Source: Monosporascus cannonballus
Lineage: Eukaryota; Ascomycota; Sordariomycetes; Xylariales
Assembly (NCBI GenBank): GCA_004154925.1
Contig: QJNS01000169.1
Span: 107,172 to 171,171 of the forward strand
DNA length: 64,000 nt
Reading direction: 5' to 3'
Below are positions 21,666-31,970 of the stretch, piece by piece. Position 1 is the first letter of the stretch. Every line of letters starts with the position of its first letter. Under the pieces are notes generated by a model that did not search any database, had not been told where the DNA came from, and saw only the letters and a list, made by a program, of their open reading frames with translations. Made by a program: the position numbers and the translations under genes.

Positions 21666-22928
21666 TCACATACTATTCCTCCGTTTGAATCTTGACAGGT
21701 CACTCTGCCAGCTGCTCATCCGAGAACCTGTCTCCTGCAACTCGCCCTGTTTCCGCTGTCCGCATGTTGTTGAACTGGCCGACTCCGGTCCGCACATTTC
21801 TTCCTCATCGTGGTTTTGCTTGCTTCTCCATCTTCTCCCCAAGAAGTGGCTAGTGATCTGCGCTGCTATCACCAACATCACACAAACCCAAGGAGCCCAC
21901 TGGCTAACTTCATATGGCTCTTCGATCATCGGCAGCGGGCTTAACCGAACTTCGATCAGAAAGATATTAATTAAAAAAGAGCCGAAGGGAAGCATGACGC
22001 GAAAGTAATGAAATGCCGTCCTAAATTTGATATGACAACTGGTTCGGTTTTGTAGGCCGGGAGATGACACCGTAGTGGACGACACACGATTATGCCGTCT
22101 CCCCAGTAGCCTGTCCCTAATCAAACTCCACTTAGATTTATGTAGCGCTGAAGGCGAGGTGTTGGAATCGCTAACATGGCGCCGATTCCCTCGCCGCATC
22201 CGGATACGATAAATAATCCCGTAGATAACGCCCGAGGCGAGATTCACAGCGATGGTAGAGAGGAAGATGTCTGTGGTGTTCCAAGCCGGATCAGTCTTGT
22301 TCGGCCAGGCCATGATATTGGGCGGAGAGCGAAAGGGCGTGTGCTCTGTCTGGAAACATGCATAGGTGCAATTCTCGGTAGGGCTTTGGAAGAGGGATGT
22401 AGCGGATGTCGTAGCCTCTTCGGGCGGAAGGCATGCTGGAGCTACCAAAAAGTCTTTCTTGGCATAGATGGAGCTAACCGCGAGGATGGCGCCAAGAAAC
22501 ATCAAGAGAGCCCACAGAATAACAATGGTGCGTACTTCCTTCTCAGTCCTTCGTAAAGTGGTTGATACAGCTAGTAGTGGCACCGTGAGCAGGACGCCTG
22601 TCGAAGTAATGGCAAAAACGCCATACACGTCTAGGTCCAAGGTGTACGGGGACGTCGATCTGGAGACGAGAAGGATGGAGTGGATAGTCGCTGCGCCACC
22701 GTATGACATAGCACTAGCGAGGGCGCCGACGACAAGCCATCGTTGGCGACGGCCCAGGACACCATATATTAGGAGTAAGTAGTAAAGTATACGTTGAAGA
22801 GGAGTATATAGACCTGATAGAGGGTAGACGCAGAGAACATCGGGGCCGGAACCGCCGTATATATTATAAGGGTAAGCAACTGCAGTAGCCGCGAAAGTTG
22901 CGGTGGCGATGAGGGCCCCGGCTAACAT
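21666..22928 (-). CDS. Multi-pass membrane protein, uncharacterised fungal family
   Basis: A single exon of 420 residues. It starts with a hydrophobic N-terminus (LAGALIATATFAATAVAY), a signal peptide or first helix. Further hydrophobic segments lie near residues 40-60, 64-85, 100-125, 132-155, 218-240, 310-335 and 345-365, so seven or eight membrane passes are likely. A loop between the fifth and sixth segments contains several Cys residues (CLPPEE, CTYACFQ) and N-glycosylation sequons (NKT, NTT), which suggests it is luminal or extracellular. The C-terminal ~55 residues are polar and rich in Ser, Gln and Glu. I do not recognise a named family; layout-like proteins are common among orphan fungal membrane proteins. 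No disruption is visible. Confidence 0.7.
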   Translation of the reverse strand: MLAGALIATATFAATAVAYPYNIYGGSGPDVLCVYPLSGLYTPLQRILYYLLLIYGVLGRRQRWLVVGALASAMSYGGAATIHSILLVSRSTSPYTLDLDVYGVFAITSTGVLLTVPLLAVSTTLRRTEKEVRTIVILWALLMFLGAILAVSSIYAKKDFLVAPACLPPEEATTSATSLFQSPTENCTYACFQTEHTPFRSPPNIMAWPNKTDPAWNTTDIFLSTIAVNLASGVIYGIIYRIRMRRGNRRHVSDSNTSPSALHKSKWSLIRDRLLGRRHNRVSSTTVSSPGLQNRTSCHIKFRTAFHYFRVMLPFGSFLINIFLIEVRLSPLPMIEEPYEVSQWAPWVCVMLVIAAQITSHFLGRRWRSKQNHDEEEMCGPESASSTTCGQRKQGELQETGSRMSSWQSDLSRFKRRNSM

Positions 22929-23407
22929 CGTATAGGGGGACCTTTGGGGCTTGGTGTAGATTGGGATTAGAGTTTCGATCGAGAAAGAAGACTGATTATA
23001 GATAAAGCTGGGTCCTTTTTAAGTACAGGCTCCCATCTGGTCAACTACAACTACTGTGGACGAAATCGCTCACTATTTCATATCCTTACGACTTTTTATA
23101 CGCAAGCCAGTATAAATACAGGAATTTAAGTAGCTGATCACAGCTCTGTTCAGCTGCCAAGTTAGAATAAGTCAAACGCATTTTCTAAGGTCATATGTAC
23201 TAAAAGCCACTTGCGCTTAGACTAAGCCACTTGTGCTTTGCTTATAGGGTACTGTTAGAAGTTATTTAGATATAAGCCACTAAAATAAAAGGCTGCGCCG
23301 ACCTTATACTTAGCAGCCGGAAATCGTAAGATGCTCTTTAGCAGCCGTATCTCCGCGGCCTAGTCCTTAGGTATAATAGCCTTCGCTATACATGTAATAA
23401 TAAGGGC
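22929..23407. other. AT-rich intergenic region with a short direct repeat
   Basis: Shared upstream region of the membrane-protein gene (-) and the NYN gene (+). The motif AAGCCACTTGYGCTT occurs twice at about 23205-23240, and AAGCCACT a third time near 23274. This may be a promoter element or repeat debris. Confidence 0.5.
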
Positions 23408-24189
23408 ATGGAAGGCGAAAGTACTGTCAAGCTCGCCATCCTCATCGACGCGGACAACGCGCAGGCCAGCACGGTCGGGTTCCTTCTCGCGGAGGTCGCC
23501 AAGTACGGCACCGCCTGTGTAAAGCGAGCTTATGGCGACTGGACCGGCACCAACCTAAAAGGCTGGAAAGATCAACTGCTTACGAAGTCAATCCAGCCGG
23601 TCCAGCAATTTGCATATACGCATGGCAAGAACGCGACGGATGCGGCGATGATCATCGACGCGATGGACCTGCTCTACTCCAACCGATTCGACGGTTTCTG
23701 TCTCGTCTCTAGCGACAGCGACTTCACCCGGCTTGCGGTGCGGATCCGCGAGTCCGGGCTCTTCGTGTACGGTTTCGGTAACCGCGAGACGCCCAAGCCT
23801 TTCGTCGCCGCCTGCAACAGATTCCTCTACGTCGAGAACCTCGGCTACCGCGAGGAGCACTCGCCGAGGGCCGACAAGGCTGTCTCACACCCGGAGCGTG
23901 TCTCGGAGGCGCAGAGTAGGATAGATAGCCAACTCGTGATCCAGCTGGAAAAAGCGGTAGAGGAGGCCTCGGACGGCGACGGTTGGGCCCCTCGCTCTCC
24001 AGCGTCGGCATGCTCATATCTAAGCGACATCCGGACTTCGATCCCCGCAGCTACAGGCACAGCAAGCTCAGCGACATGATCACGGCCACGTCATTGTGCG
24101 AGGTCACCCGCCGCAGCCCTGGAAAGGGCAAACCGCAGGCTGTCTATGTGCGTGCTGTGCGCCGCGCGCACGCGACCTCCGCTAAGTAA
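23408..24189 (+). pseudogene. NYN-domain nuclease with C-terminal OST-HTH/LOTUS domain, frameshifted
   Basis: The first frame (23408 onward) encodes an NYN (PIN-like, DUF88/LabA-type) domain. Its acidic motifs are visible: LAILIDADNAQ near the start, DAAMIIDAMDLLYS in the middle and LVSSDSDFTRLAVRIRESGL later. These residues form the metal site of putative RNases. At about 23985 the LOTUS domain begins (GWAP) but continues only in another frame, as LSSVGMLISKRHPDFDPRSY and KLSDMITATSLCEV, ending with TAA at 24187-24189. Joining the two needs loss of two bases or gain of one; an intron cannot do this. The unshifted frame ends at 24079 after unrelated residues. The cause is either a sequencing error or a genuine inactivating frameshift. 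The architecture matches fungal and animal Limkain-type RNA-binding nucleases. Confidence 0.75.
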
Positions 24190-25274
24190 TCCCAGCCTCC
24201 GAATTCTCTTTGCCTGCCGGCGATTATGGGATAGCGGCCATGGTTTGGGTTCCAGCCAATCTTGTCATGGCAACTTTGAGTGAGGTGGAGACAGGATTTG
24301 GAACTTGGCCAATGATGGATATCTGGACAATTGTGAGGTTTTTGACCTTTGCCGTTTCGCCTGTGGGGGTTCAGATTTGGATTCTGTCCATTGCAGTGTC
24401 ATGCATTTTGGCGTACTGGGGCAATAATTCTTAACCCCCCTCCATCCAATCAGATCTTCACTAACATGGACAGCACTTAAAACATGGGCGTCAAAGATTG
24501 CGCATGTAAGACAGCCTGCTCAGTTCAAGCTTCGCTTTCCAAACGACCCAACCATATACCTTTGTCTCTTTTCTTTCTTTTTTTTTTTCTTTAGAAAAAA
24601 AAGTAAAGAGAAGAAAAAGAAACCTTCCACTATCGAATATCGGTGTTTTGGTTCACAGAAGCCATATAGTCTCCCTCTCTTCCTAATTAGCGCAGAGTGA
24701 AGCTCGTTTGCGTGGTTGGGGGATTGGACAGGTCAGTGTGGCTATTCTGTGTCGTTATTCAGTAGTCGTTCAGTGGCGCTTTTCACTTAATAAATACAGA
24801 TGTAGTTGCGATACATCACGCAGCGTGAACAATATTCTGGAACACGTGGAATGCTGCTTTATAGGCGGCTTGCTTTCGAGACTGCACACCTTCCGCAATC
24901 CTAGCAGACATGGCAAACGAACCAAAACTCCCATGAAAGCCATGCCACAGAACAGAATCATTAGTCGTCAGTCGTCGAAACCTTGGTTAATCCAGTCTGG
25001 TAGTTGTAACATCCAGTGTTATCTAGGCACCAGGCAATCACAACCTGTGCGCACATAGAGTGAACTTGAGCAGCCAGACGTGTGAGTGCAAGATGCGTCG
25101 AACTTGGAGGATATTCTGTTGATCCCTTCCAGACATATTCGCCCAAGTATGACATTAACTGACAGGAAACCTCAAAGTCCTAGATAGTGAAGCGACAGAC
25201 GTTACAAAGTGATCTTCATCCGGTATCCCACTCGGCCTACATCAAAGCAAGGCCACATCTAATGGCGATGTGCC
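24190..25274. other. Intergenic, nothing recognised
   Basis: A T-run and A-rich segment lie near 24560-24620. The 116-codon frame at 24708-25058 (+) has no family signature. No tRNA-like fold was seen. Confidence 0.5.
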
Positions 25275-26388
25275 CTAACCTGTTGAACCGCCCGCCCCAT
25301 GTCCACCGCCTAGTCCACCTGAATAAGGCGTCTGCATGGAAGAATCCGGCTCAGGAATCGTGTGGTTTTGTGTACCGACACCGTGCTGCATGTTGACGTA
25401 GCCGTATTGCGGTTGTCCCCGAAAATGCTGTCCCTGACGAGGTTGCCCCTGAAGAGGCTGGAGGGCGGGATTGTGGTTCATAACCAAGTTAGGATTTTCC
25501 CAACCTTGGCCTTGCTGGCCGGACCACATCTGATACGCTTGTTGAGCTTCATGGGCTTGGTAACGCTTTTGGTCCATCTGGCCTTGGTGACTTCCAGGAT
25601 GCGAGAACCCTTGTTGAGTTTCGTATCCCCCACTCCCGGAGTTCCCCATAGGTCCTATGGGTTGTCGTTGCTGGGGGTATTGCCCATACACAGGTCCCGT
25701 GTTCGAACTCGGTCCAGCTCGGTAGCCCTGGTCCTCCAAAGGCTGGGATGGATCGCCCTGAACCGGGTAATGTGATTCTGACAGCGGACTTGAATGCCGA
25801 CCGTCCTTGCCGTCTGACCTCGATCCGTCTACTCTCGCCAAAAACCGGCTCGGCGTGGTCTGGTACGGCGTGTTCATACTCGCCCGCAATCTAAAATCAA
25901 TCGCTCTCCGATCTCCCTGCGTCCGCCGAATATCACCCAGATACCGCCCAAACTCAAGATAGGCCGTCTACACCGACCTGAAATGCTTCAGCTACAGCGC
26001 AACAACCACATCCTTGTTCACCTCACCCAGTGTCTTGCCGCCATGGGCATCAAACTCGATCAGCGCGAGGGCAGTCTGGCATGCGTTCCGGATTTGCCGC
26101 CCGTTCCACCGACTGTACTTGTGCTCTCGGAAATGCTGCTCAGCAAAATCCACGATGGAGGAGGCGTCGTAGGCGATTTTGCGGTTTGGTGGTCGAATCG
26201 TTCCTGGATGAGGTCGAGGTTAAGCTTGAAGATCCTTTTGGTCTTCGGCTCATCGAGGTCGGGATAATAGAGATTCACGTGGATTCGGGAGACAAAGGCT
26301 TCGTCGAAGTCCCCAATATGATTAGTGGTGGGGAAAAGGATCCCGGCATAATATTCTAGCACGCGAAGGAATACTTGATAAGTCCGTT
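25275..26388 (-). pseudogene. Relic of a fungal AAA+ ATPase, 3' half
   Basis: Reading the minus strand, three frames together give the end of an AAA+ ATPase of the large fungal family with a Q-rich tail. The first is RVLEYYAGILFPTTNHIGDF and DEAFVSRIHVNLYYPDLDEP, the sensor-1 and arginine-finger region. A frameshift near 26172-26190 follows, then SIVDFAEQHFREHKYSRWNG and RQIRNACQTALALIEFDAHG, the lid domain. The same frame is cut by TAG at 25994-25992 and 25970-25968, then continues with AYLEFGRYLGDIRRTQGDRR and a 200-residue Gln/Gly/Pro-rich tail to 25275. Another frameshift lies near 26375. The Walker A and B motifs are absent. Both stops are CAG-to-TAG type, a C-to-T change in CpA. The gene is clearly dead and truncated at its 5' end. 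Confidence 0.8.
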
Positions 26389-26728
26389 AGTGGCTACCGG
26401 AGGGCGTCTGAATACATCCCAGACGATCGCCTCACTCGGCTGTTCTAGCCTCTTCTTCGCTGCCGCCACGCTGTCCGATACGGTGTTCCCCACGACGTCC
26501 CGTTCCCCTGCCCTCGACAGCAGCACAATACTGTCAAGTGATGGACATCTCGACAGCTGCACGTATAGGCTGTAGGGGTCGCGTTGGTTGGGACCGCTTC
26601 TCTTTGACCACAGTTGTCCGTGTCCCGCGCAGTTCCAGCGCCATCTGGCCCAACATCCCGCCTTGCACCTTGTAGTCCTTGCAGGCGAGCGCGGCCAGGC
26701 ACGGCAAACCCCGGCGGATGATCGCGTT
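26389..26728 (-). pseudogene. Relic of a PIF1-like DNA helicase, C-terminal end
   Basis: On the minus strand, GLPCLAALACKDYKVQGGML and ALELRGTRTT match the late helicase motif region of fungal PIF1-like helicases (the YKVQG block). After a frameshift near 26575-26600 the next frame reads RDPYSLYVQLSRCPSLDSIV and LEQPSEAIVWD, the family's closing block. In fungi many such genes are repetitive or linked to Helitron-type elements; whether this copy was mobile cannot be told. The relic runs directly into the AAA+ relic with no spacer, so the two pieces were joined by rearrangement. Upstream helicase motifs are missing. Confidence 0.75.
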
Positions 26729-26830
26729 CCGTTACCAGGCCCGCTTTATATAGCACTCAATTTCCGTGCCGAGACATACTAAGAGGATGGTATCAGGCGG
26801 CATACCTTGCAGGGGCGGCATCGTCAATGC

Positions 26831-27344
26831 CTAGACGAGGAACCTGGCGTGATTTTTGGACGGATGCGTTGGCACACACTCGTGCAGGTGGTGCGGGCAG
26901 GGCCTCTCATCCCGTGATTTCTCTTCCTTGTCCTCAGTTGTGGCGCATGCTAACAAGTACCCTAGCCAAGGATACTTTAAGTCGAGTTGTGGTATCAAAT
27001 TCACGGAGGCGTCCTCCATCGCGTGGTGCAACATTGTGCGGCACAATCCCACCGTGAGATTGCGATTGTGATCATAGCCTATGTTTGTTAATATTACATG
27101 GCACGTAGAATTACCAGGACTAACTTGCCTTTGAGGGAAAGGGCGCATGTTCTAAGCATGAATCCATCGTAACAGTTGTTGGCCCTTGCAAAAGTGTGGT
27201 CCAGGTGAAGCTGCCCTCCGGCAGCCATTGGCTGACGGCCAAGGTCAGAAGCCTTTTTCCTACATCAGCCTTAAATTTGAAACCTATCCGTGACCCAAGG
27301 AAAACAAGATGATGGCCAAGAATCTGAGATAGGTGCTCCCGCAT
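26831..27344 (-). pseudogene. Possible exons of an unrecognised gene
   Basis: Two minus-strand frames look protein-like and can be linked by an intron. 27344-27120 contains ADVGKRLLTLAVSQWLPEGS, and 27148-26831 contains LCRTMLHHAMEDASVNLIPQ and LKYPWLGYLLACATTEDKEE. A segment starting GTTAGT or GTAATT and ending CATAG (about 27125-27080) could be the intron. The part may belong to the gene immediately upstream (27360-28072), which would then have lost its frame near 27360. No family is recognised. Confidence 0.3.
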
Positions 27345-27359
27345 AACATCTCAGAGAGC

Positions 27360-28072
27360 TCAGCCATTGTAGGTTGTAAATGAGTCATTGCTGTCATCTG
27401 GAAACGGCGGTGAGTCTGTCAATCGACTGACATAGCCAGTGGCAAGGATAATGCCAAAGATGAGGAGGAACAGAACCTGGATCCTTTGGACATGTGATTT
27501 TGCAAGACCCTGTGAGGAAAGAAGCAGGCCGAGAGCGTTGATCACGTCGCAACAGGCAAGATAGGAAACTTGATGAAGGTCTTCCAGGGTCAGGGAGTTA
27601 TCGTAGTGCAGACCATGCCAGTGAACATGAGCAAGAGAAGTGGAATAGACCAGCCGGCGAAAATTCTGTGCAAGAGTACTGTCCAGCAGATTGCCAACAA
27701 GTTGCAAGAAGTGATGGGAACTGAAGGTGTTCACCATGCTGATGATGCCCGAGTCTGCTGAATTGGAGATCCAGTCGAAGGTGACTTGCACGAGTCTATT
27801 TATGTCCCATTGAACGGCAAATGTAAGGACAGCAATTCTTGAATCGACTTTGGATATTTTTTACCGAAATCTCATCAGCAGAGGTGAATTCTATTCGTAA
27901 GGTTAGCGAAAACATTTTCGGAATAAATGCATGGACTGGGATAGCTAACCGCAAGCGATGTTAACGTCTCGAAATTGATTTCTGATGCAGTAACTGAAAG
28001 ACAGGGCATTGTTCTCATAGCCGTGGATGGCCAGAGAAAGGTAGGGCTCGCACGGAATTCTTCCTGTCCCAT
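27360..28072 (-). CDS. Unrecognised spliced gene with a membrane helix
   Basis: A three-exon model, 28072-27950, 27890-27865 and 27795-27360, gives 194 residues in phase. Intron 1 starts with a weak GTTAGC but has a strong GCTAAC branch site and GAATAG. Intron 2 has GTAAAA and AAATAG. Exon 3 is clearly protein-like: VTFDWISNSADSGIISMVNT, SLAHVHWHGLHYDNSLTLED and a hydrophobic helix QVLFLLIFGIILATGYV near the C-terminus. The tail ends DSNDSFTTYNG. I do not recognise the family. The small second exon and weak donor make the 5' half uncertain, and protein-like frames downstream suggest the gene may be truncated. Confidence 0.4.
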
Positions 28073-28312
28073 TACCCAAGCACTACAGACCAGATGATAT
28101 TAGATGGCCATCCAAGTACTGGCTACGCAGCAGAGCAAATAGGGGCCTAGTCTATTCTAGACGAAGGTCACTCTTTACGCGGCAAAGCATAGCCGCAAGA
28201 TATGACTACTCGATTACAAACGGGCACATGACTCGAGGGCACGTAAGAAGCAACATGGCTAACCATCATGCTTGCTCATCACAAACACTCAGAGCTCACG
28301 AACACCAGAGAT

Positions 28313-28318
28313 TATAAA
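28313..28318 (+). promoter_or_regulatory. TATA-like box
   Basis: TATAAA about 200 nt upstream of the small gene at 28516, followed by a long C/T- and A-rich leader without G-runs, as in many fungal promoters. Confidence 0.45.
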
Positions 28319-28504
28319 GCCCAGCCCCCCCTTTCCAACCTCTTCAACATCCACCTCCTTCACCTATCAGCACATCGCCCTTCACACCCTGTCCACCCAT
28401 CACGCACACACACATCTCTAATCGAGCCCCTCTACGTACAGCTACCACTCGCAAACAAGAAAAGGACCACCTAGAGAAAACCCCGTCACCTCACTCCTCC
28501 CAGC

Positions 28505-28519
28505 ATGCGACGGGGATGA
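28505..28519 (+). promoter_or_regulatory. Four-codon upstream ORF overlapping the next start
   Basis: ATG CGA CGG GGA TGA. The TGA stop shares bases with the ATG of the following frame (ATGA overlap at 28516-28519). This arrangement would favour termination-reinitiation, or repress the downstream frame. Confidence 0.45.
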
Positions 28520-28740
28520 GTTCGCCATCGACGCCGACACCGACACAGGGAGCGCAGCAGCGCGGCGGTTGCGTCCCGGAGCCGCCGGGAAACGAGGAGC
28601 TCGCGCCTTGGGTGGAAGCGGCGGCCCCCGCGCCGGCCGAGTTTCAGTGGAAGGTCGCCGCTCCCGGGGGTATCCGCTCGCGGGAGGAGCGGAGGGACGC
28701 CCGCGAGGCCAAGGAGCATGGACAGGAAGGGTGTAGGTAG
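28516..28740 (+). CDS. Small Pro/Ala/Gly-rich hypothetical protein
   Basis: A 74-residue frame, GC-rich against its AT-richer flanks, starting MSSPSTPTPTQGAQQRGGCV and ending in a charged helix (SREERRDAREAKEHGQEGCR). A TATA-like box and pyrimidine-rich leader lie upstream, and a four-codon upstream ORF overlaps its start. The protein looks disordered. No family is recognised, and a missed 3' intron could extend it. The opposite-strand frame (28864-28442) is judged a shadow because it carries no promoter-like context. Confidence 0.4.
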   Translation: MSSPSTPTPTQGAQQRGGCVPEPPGNEELAPWVEAAAPAPAEFQWKVAAPGGIRSREERRDAREAKEHGQEGCR

Positions 28741-29589
28741 ATCGCAGCACTGTTACTACCCAAGAGACCCGAACATGTTCGTGGTTATGATTTTCTCTGT
28801 GGCATCCCTTAGGAGTTACTCGGCGCCGTGGCGCCCTGACAGGGTCCCCAGCTGCCCGTGACATGGCCCGTGGTTGTATTGGGCGTTGGTTAGCGGTATT
28901 TCGAGTATATGTAGAAGAAGAATATCGAAGGGACTGTAAGCGGCCAGGGGTGAGCGGCCGGCCCCTGAGCCCTGCTGAGTTAAAGTACGTAGGATAACAT
29001 AATCGAAACCCACCGCGACACTTCCCGAGTGCAAGGAGGCATCAGACAAAACGCCGCCAGGCGAGCTACCATCTGATAGCGAAGCGGAGTCTTTCTCGAT
29101 GTAGGCTCGATTCAATGCGCGCAGTGTGCGCATTACGCAAGGGGCAGGATAAGGCCCGTTCAAGTTGCTTTGCTACAGTGAGCAGCTCCGGGCCCTCGCA
29201 GTTACCGCCAAGCACCTCCGTTAGCCATGTCTACCCAGATCGTGATGGTGACAAACGACCGCATCTAACTGTTCTCTGCTAACGAGTATCATTAAGGTAT
29301 ATTCAGAGCCTTTGCTTCCCCAAATCGACGTTTCCGTCCATCGTCATGTCTACGGAACCTCCGTCCCTATGCGGAAAGGAACATTTACTCCCCATTCCCT
29401 AGCCTAGGCTAACGAAACGCCGGCGGCCATCCGGGACCTAACCGTCTATCCCATTCCTCTATTGAATACATGTATTTTCCCCCTCCGCCGCTCCAACGCC
29501 ACGCTTTCCGAACACACACACACCCGACTGATCACCGGCCGCCACTTATCGTTCATTTGGCCCGTAACCCCACCCCGCTCCTATATCTA
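28741..29589. other. Intergenic, 3' flank of GPI1
   Basis: Short frames only. It should hold the 3' untranslated regions of the small gene (+) and GPI1 (-), which converge here. Confidence 0.5.
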
Positions 29590-31941
29590 TTACATCCCTC
29601 TCGCGCGCCCGTTCACGTGCCTCCGGCCGTTCATCGAGCCCGGGCTCGGCTGCTGGGGGAACTTATAGGGGTTCGCGAAGACGGGCCTCTTCTTGGCCGG
29701 CAGCGAGCCGAGCGTCTCCCACATCTCCAGAATGCCGGCGCGCCGCGCTGGCAGCATGCTGTACTGCAGGGCGTAGAGGTTCTTGCGGTGGATTGGGGGC
29801 ACGAAGCGGCCCGTTACTAGACAGAACAGGACCTTGGGCGACAGGTAGTGCTTGCGGATTCTCTGGCCCATCTGGAAGTACTGGTGGAACATGGCGGTAA
29901 GCGTGAGAGGGATCGGCTGTATCCTATTAGAACAGATGGGCGCGCGAGACCGAGGGAGAGCGGGATTGCAAACCTTGAGAAAGATGACCGAGGTAGGCGG
30001 CCGAGAGGAAGCGCAGTTGGATGATGGTACGGTATTAACACTAAGTCTATCTTGGGTATCACAGAGTTCAAAACGGACGCCGCCTATTGGTTGTCAGTAA
30101 AAGGGGAAATAGGGTCGCTCCAGTCGCTGCGAGGAGATCACTTACCCGGAAGACGCCGAGGATCTTTAACCCTGAGCATCAGCGCAAAAAGGGGGAAATG
30201 GTTTAGACAAGAAAGCATGGTATCGAAAACGGCCTTGAGCGATATAATGACCATGCGCGCCAGGGCAAAGTTGAGGTAGAAAACGACAACCGTGGGCAGG
30301 AGGAAGAACAGGAGCGTGAACAAGATAGTGCCGACCAGAAGCTGGTCAAGGTCGTAGTCGCACGAGTCTACACGGTTTCGAAGAACATTATACTTCTTAC
30401 CTCGAAAGAGTTGGAAGAGGGAGAGCAGGATGGTAAGCTGCCAGTGGAAGATGCGGGCAGAGGCAAGATAGAACGAGTAGATATGTAGAGTGAGGGCCGA
30501 CAGCAGGTCCGAGAACATGGCGATAGGCATACTAGCACCTGCAAAGCTGGAGAAGCCAATGAACCACACGATATGGGGTAATAGCGGCTTCAGGGTGTCG
30601 ATGCAACTGGACCAATAGTCGATAACCCAGAGAAACAGGTCGCCCAAGAAGAGTGCCAGCTCACTGTTCAGCTTGAGACCAGCCGGCCAACCCATAAGCC
30701 ACTCGATGCCGCTCTGTAGGGCACTGACGGTATACTTCCCGAGTAAGTCGTTGATTTGCTCCGCGACCCAGTGTGCATTCTCGATGATATAAGACCCCAG
30801 AGCGATTCCGATAATCACGTCGTTAGCCACGAGCCAGAGGCTATTGTAGAATCGGATATAGTCGGGATGGCTCGTTGTCACGCTCTCCCAGTCATTCTTA
30901 CGCAAGCGCAGCTTAACATACTGCATGGGCCAGTAGCAAAACTGTTGGAGCCGAATTTCAACCTGCTGTGCCGTGGCAGAAATGTCCTTAAGGGCGGGCG
31001 AGTTCGGGCGAGCCCTCCATTCCAAGATGCAGAGCAGCACCTCGGCCACTAGCCGGTGACAAAGAAGTAGACCCGTGAATAGTCTTCGCATGACGGGAAA
31101 TACGTAGTGTATTATCTTATCCCATGCCCACAGTATGACGAAATCTCGCATGGTGGTGGCATGTTCGACCACACGTTCGGAGACGCTGAGGGTGCGCTTC
31201 GGTCGCGTTCCGATAAGTGGGACATTCTTCTGCAGCAAACTCTCGAGTTCCCAGTTCCAGTTGATCTGGTTCACGACTCTGGACAGTGCCTTGTCCTTCT
31301 GGGTGGGCGCATGCTGAACGACCGAGTGCTGCCTCAGCTTCTCAACCAGCTCGCGCTTCTTCTCCTGATTTCGTCGCTCCTGCTTCTCCTCCTCGGCCTC
31401 GGACGTGTCGGAGAGGTTGTAAAGAGAGGAAATGTCGCCCTTGTCCGTAAGTGCGAGCGCAATGGGGTTTAAGGAGATGTACTGCATCCGATGTGGGACG
31501 GGCCGTTCGAACAAGATCGTCTGGATGCTTGAAGCCTTTGGGCAGGTGATGCTGGGTACTCGAAGGGGCGGCGTCGTCGTCGCCCGTACCCATGACGGAT
31601 CTAACTCGATATTCGCACCGGCATTGGTTATGCCCAACACGTGTAAAGATGGTTGCCCACAAAGCTCGAAGATTCGCGGTACAGGATACGGCGCACTGCG
31701 CAGGAGTATTCCCGTCTTCAGCGCATTTTCGACGCTCCTTGGCTGTGAGAGGATTAGCGCCCGGACGCCAGATCCGTTTTGCGACAATAGGACGATGCGT
31801 GCTCACATCAACATGGTCCAAGACAGCAACGACGACAAAATCAAGCGCGGAATTCCTCCAGCCGACGACGACGCCAGGAAATTCGGATGGCCCAATCTCG
31901 ATCGGCCAGAATACCCTTAATAAACCACCATTCTCTGGCAT
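29590..31941 (-). CDS. GPI1: GPI1 / PIG-Q, subunit of the GPI-GlcNAc transferase
   Basis: Four minus-strand exons: 31941-31807, 31742-30146, 30083-29974 and 29916-29590, giving 722 residues in phase. Exon 1 holds the conserved opening LLRVFWPIEIGPSEFPGVVV-GWRNS. Exon 2 starts PRSVENALKTGILL and carries IFELCG, a polar region, then the multi-pass membrane domain (about residues 190-520). Exon 3 is GGVRFELCDTQDRL. Exon 4 contains the family block MFHQYFQMGQRIRKHYLSPK and GRFVPPIHRKNLYALQYSML. GPI1 stabilises the enzyme complex that adds GlcNAc to phosphatidylinositol at the ER, the first step of GPI-anchor synthesis. Intron 3 has a weak GTTTGC donor and two candidate acceptors seven nt apart; only the CAG at 29917 keeps the frame. 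The start lies 29 nt after the stop of the next gene upstream. Confidence 0.93.
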
Positions 31942-31970
31942 GACAGTACGGGAGGCGTAGAGCACTCCGC

